A stretch of 19,532 nt of DNA from Tieghemiomyces parasiticus (Eukaryota; Kickxellomycota; Dimargaritomycetes; Dimargaritales; Dimargaritaceae): positions 1-19,532 of the forward strand of contig JANBPT010000904.1 of NCBI GenBank assembly GCA_027575765.1, written 5' to 3'. The notes under the pieces were generated by a model, which was not told the DNA's origin, did not search any database, and was given only the letters and a program-made list of their open reading frames with translations. Shown piece by piece: positions 16,810 to 19,532 of this stretch; position 1 is the stretch's first letter; each line of letters starts with the position of its first letter. Position numbers and translations under genes: made by a program.

Positions 16810-18898
16810 ACACGGCGGTAGCGCGGAGCTTGAACATTCATCCCTGTCGCTGACTTGACCACACCCCATGGTAACTAGGGAGGGCATCACCTGGCGCCAA
16901 TGGACTCCGAGCCTACGATGACCCTTGGGCTATAATCAGGGAGCCACTATAATTTACTCAGGTAGGTGTAAAAAATCCGTGAGTATGATTATTTAATGCC
17001 ATTTTTAACCCGACGATCACCACACGACTTCGCCACCGGAGCCAGGGTTGCAACGGTGGCGAGTCAATTTCCCTCCGGTCGATCATGTTTACCCAGGGCC
17101 CATTCCATAAGTTCTCCACCTTTCCTCAGGGGCCCGCCTCAACCGCTCCACGGGTCGTTGTCTTACCGCAATTGAGGCGTGATACCCGTTAAAGGTAGTT
17201 GGCCGCATTCTACAGGGGTTACCCGCCAGCAAAATGGATCTGATCGGCAAGGACGATCGGGAGGTGAGCGCACAGTCGGGGCTAGAGGGTGTGGCAAGTC
17301 GTTTAGGCCCTAGGCGTTGACGCCTGCCACTCGTCGGCGTTGCGGCCTGGTTCGTGCTGCAGGTCCTGGGAACTTGACCGTCTTTGGTGCCGAATTTCCG
17401 TCGGTGACCGCCGGAAGGGTGGCCGTATCGTCAGCCAATTCCGTTGTGATCGAGGTAGCAATTGGCCAACCCTCACCCCTGGATAGCGGTCAGGCTATCC
17501 ATAGTTGTAAGTGGGGCACATGGGACTAGATCTGGTGAGGTGGAAAGTCATCTGCCTCTTCGTCTTTCATGTGTATGGAGTTGTGTGACTAGAACCAATT
17601 ACGTGGCGACGGTCAGGTGATAAGATAACCAGACGAGATTCAACTCAATCAAAATATCCGCAACGAGCAGACCCTGGTAGGCGGAGCATGCGGATAGTCC
17701 CGAGCCTGTGAACAATTGCCCCTCAACGGTGGCTCACCGGCTCCCAATCAGCGCGGCTCTAGGGGCCCTAGTCTCCCAAATTTGATTCGCGAGTTTTTCC
17801 CCGTGGGAGCTGGAAACGACCCCCCCCTCCGCCGTACCAAGTGACCAGTTTGATGGCGAACCACCCATCCTCCCTCCGACCGTAAGGACTAACCGCGGTA
17901 AAGGATCGAAGGCGGGTCCCATCATTTAGAGCTGGGCTCGTGTGTACGGACGTCAGCTGGTAATATACAAGTGCGGCCACAAACCGACCGATACTACTGG
18001 CGGCTTCCAGGATGCCAATGTACCTAGGCAGGCGGCTCGGATCTCCAAAAATGCTGAAGACGTCGAGTCGTACCCATTGCCTTGCTAGACCACATACTGT
18101 CTTTGGTCGCACTGCTTTCCGTCGCAGACCCTAATCCCCCAGCGATTGGCCGTATAACAGGTTGGACAGACGGGCGTCAGCTGCCTTTCCTGTGGCCCTC
18201 GATGGCCGCTCAGCCTGGCTACCGGGAGGTAAGCAGGTGGCCAACTGTGCCTTGGCCGGCTACCCTGTCCAATTGAGCCGCCGCCCAATAGGTAGGGCAC
18301 GTAGGTATACGGCTTTCCAGTGGGCTTCCAGTGCACCACATTGCTCACCCTGGGACCCACCCGGCGTTGTGCAATAGACGCGGCATAGCCGCCCGTGACG
18401 GTTAGCTTGGAAACATCAGACCGACATGCAGACTTGCATAATGAAGGCAGTCAGGTACCACGGTCATATTAATCAGGAAACCATATGCACTGGTATATCG
18501 AGATCGAAGCCGTGCAGCTGTGTGATGCGTGCCAATATTCTCACGGCTACGGGTTGGAATGGGAAACCACAATCTGTGCGGCTGATGGCAAAGCGGCAGC
18601 GGCAAGGCTTATGGTGCGCGTCGTCGGAATAGAGTAGCGTCGTGTATCATCTTACCAGACACCAGTTGACTGCGTCGCAAGCACTTAACTCGCCATGCCA
18701 CCTGGACGGTTCTCGCCTTCTGGGGGGTAATGCTACTGCGTCCGCCGTCACTGACGGTCTATGCGAGTTGGGCCAGTATGCCGATGAAGATCGATGGGAA
18801 ATTAAGTGAAGGCGGGCTGGACAGGGGAAGCGGGGTCGGGTTTCCAGCCCTCGCTTTGCTCATGCGCCACGGCCAGCTGCTGTAAGGGGCAGTATTCT

Positions 18899-18904
18899 TA
18901 TATA
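18899..18904 (+). promoter_or_regulatory. possible TATA box of right-edge gene
   Basis: TATATA on the + strand is followed at 18925-19000 by C/T-rich DNA, then by a CCAAT at 18999-19003. The TATA plus pyrimidine-rich leader arrangement resembles that of SEC11. Confidence 0.3.
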
Positions 18905-19181
18905 CGGCGGGGGCCGACGGCCCACTGCACCTCTCGCACGCCCGACCCGTCCCGTCACCTACACCCGCTCCCTCTCCTGTCTACACACGTCCCGCCACTG
19001 GCCAATCACCGTGCCCCGTTGTAGAACCAGCTGCATAGCGGCCTTGGGATGGAGGGCGGAGCGGGTTCGAGTACCGTGACGTTCCACCCCCATCTCCTAA
19101 CCCCCCTTTATTAGGTGGAAGTCAGGGGCAAGGGCCCTGGCGCGTACGATTGGGGCCGTGTGTCTATCAGCTACAGCCGAC

Positions 19182-19532
19182 ATGGCCGGTCCACATCGCC
19201 CACAGTCTGCTGGCAGTAAAACAAAGAAAAGAAAAAAAGGCCCTTGGCTATGCGGCGCGTCTATGGCCACCTTCTACATAGTCACGCCCCATCAGTCATG
19301 GCCACCACCGCCACCCATCACGCCCCTCGTCAACCTGTATCCAGCCACGATTCCGTCGTCGTTGCGGGGTCCGCCGGCATATTTGTCCTGGGTCTCCACC
19401 TCCACCTCCACGCCTACGCTGCTGTCCAGGGTCGTCTCGCATGGCTGCCCCAGGCTACAAGTAGTCTCCTCCCGTCCTGAACCACTCTTCTTCTCATCCA
19501 ACCACTTCTCTTCAAGGCACCGGACATCTGTT
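19182..19532 (+). CDS. possible 5' end of an unknown protein, cut by window edge
   Basis: A frame of 117 codons runs open to the end of the window. It starts at an ATG with a strong context (GAC before the ATG, G after) and is preceded in frame by a TAA near 19108. The predicted N-terminus begins MAGPHRPQ, contains a basic KTKKRKK cluster near residue 13 that could be a nuclear signal, then a run of five Pro near residue 42 and Ser/Thr-rich sequence, all suggestive of disorder. A CTCCAC repeat at about 19396-19413 encodes Ser-Thr repeats in this frame. No domain is recognisable. A TATA-like element and pyrimidine-rich leader upstream support a + strand gene, but the frame could be chance, a 5' UTR, or interrupted by an intron beyond the edge. 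Confidence 0.35.
   Translation, partial: MAGPHRPQSAGSKTKKRKKGPWLCGASMATFYIVTPHQSWPPPPPITPLVNLYPATIPSSLRGPPAYLSWVSTSTSTPTLLSRVVSHGCPRLQVVSSRPEPLFFSSNHFSSRHRTSV

Larger units (their letters stand above)
16638..19181. other. 2.5 kb without a recognised gene
   Basis: The proximal part holds the lipase B promoter. Beyond about 16950 I see only short frames in all six registers, none with a recognisable domain and several without an ATG. A run of eight C is at 17820-17827. An 8-bp inverted repeat (TGGATAGC/GCTATCCA) is at 17480-17501. From about 18890 the + strand gains a TATA element and a pyrimidine-rich leader that appear to belong to the right-edge gene. Confidence 0.45.

Noticed and set aside
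17480..17501. 8-bp inverted repeat with a 6-nt loop
   Set aside because: Repeats of this size are expected by chance in a window this long, and no gene or terminator context supports it.
18085..18360. 91-codon - strand frame with several Cys residues, possibly a zinc-binding fragment
   Set aside because: The spacing fits no zinc motif I can name, and there is no neighbouring coding evidence.
19062..19080. GGTTCGAGT segment resembling a tRNA B box
   Set aside because: The T-arm does not pair fully and no matching acceptor stem or A box is found upstream.

Overview
The window looks like nuclear DNA of a fungus. The evidence is a White Collar-1-type photoreceptor (LOV-PAS-PAS-zinc finger), a Sec11 signal peptidase with a spliceosomal intron, and two intron-containing secreted class 3 lipases. 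Introns are about 180-340 nt with GTAAGT-like donors and CTAAC/TACTAAT-like branch sites. Coding exons are GC-rich and intergenic DNA is long. An early-diverging lineage (Zoopagomycota-like) is my guess from overall style; it is not demonstrated.

Layout. 1-1000: no gene recognised. 1001-3106 (-): 701-residue PPR-like protein, probably mitochondrial. 3107-4248: intergenic, with a purine-rich block on the + strand. 4249-6450 (-): WC-1-like blue-light receptor, 733 residues, single exon from its first ATG. 6451-11253: 4.8 kb with no gene I can support. 11254-12784 (-): secreted lipase A, three exons. 12785-14257: divergent promoter region. 14258-15001 (+): SEC11, two exons. 15002-15365: short convergent intergenic region. 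15366-16637 (-): secreted lipase B, three exons. 16638-19181: no gene recognised. 19182 to the right edge (+): possible 5' end of a gene that leaves the window.

The main result comes from reconstructing the lipase genes. In both, the large open frame is only exon 3. Upstream, each gene has an exon 2 of exactly 134 nt that encodes the signal peptide and ends with the same donor context (GCC TA|GTAAGT, phase 2). Each also has an exon 1 of exactly 12 nt (ATG plus three codons, phase 0). The predicted proteins are 328 and 293 residues, and the catalytic Ser171, Asp229 and His285 fall at identical positions in both. They are therefore diverged tandem paralogs, now separated by SEC11. SEC11 is the catalytic subunit of the ER signal peptidase, which would be expected to process both lipases; I treat its position between them as coincidence unless synteny shows otherwise.

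Regulatory signals I can support are TATA-like boxes upstream of lipase A, lipase B, SEC11 and the right-edge gene, AATAAA signals after SEC11 and lipase A, and pyrimidine-rich leaders. I found no rRNA, tRNA, CRISPR array or intact mobile element.
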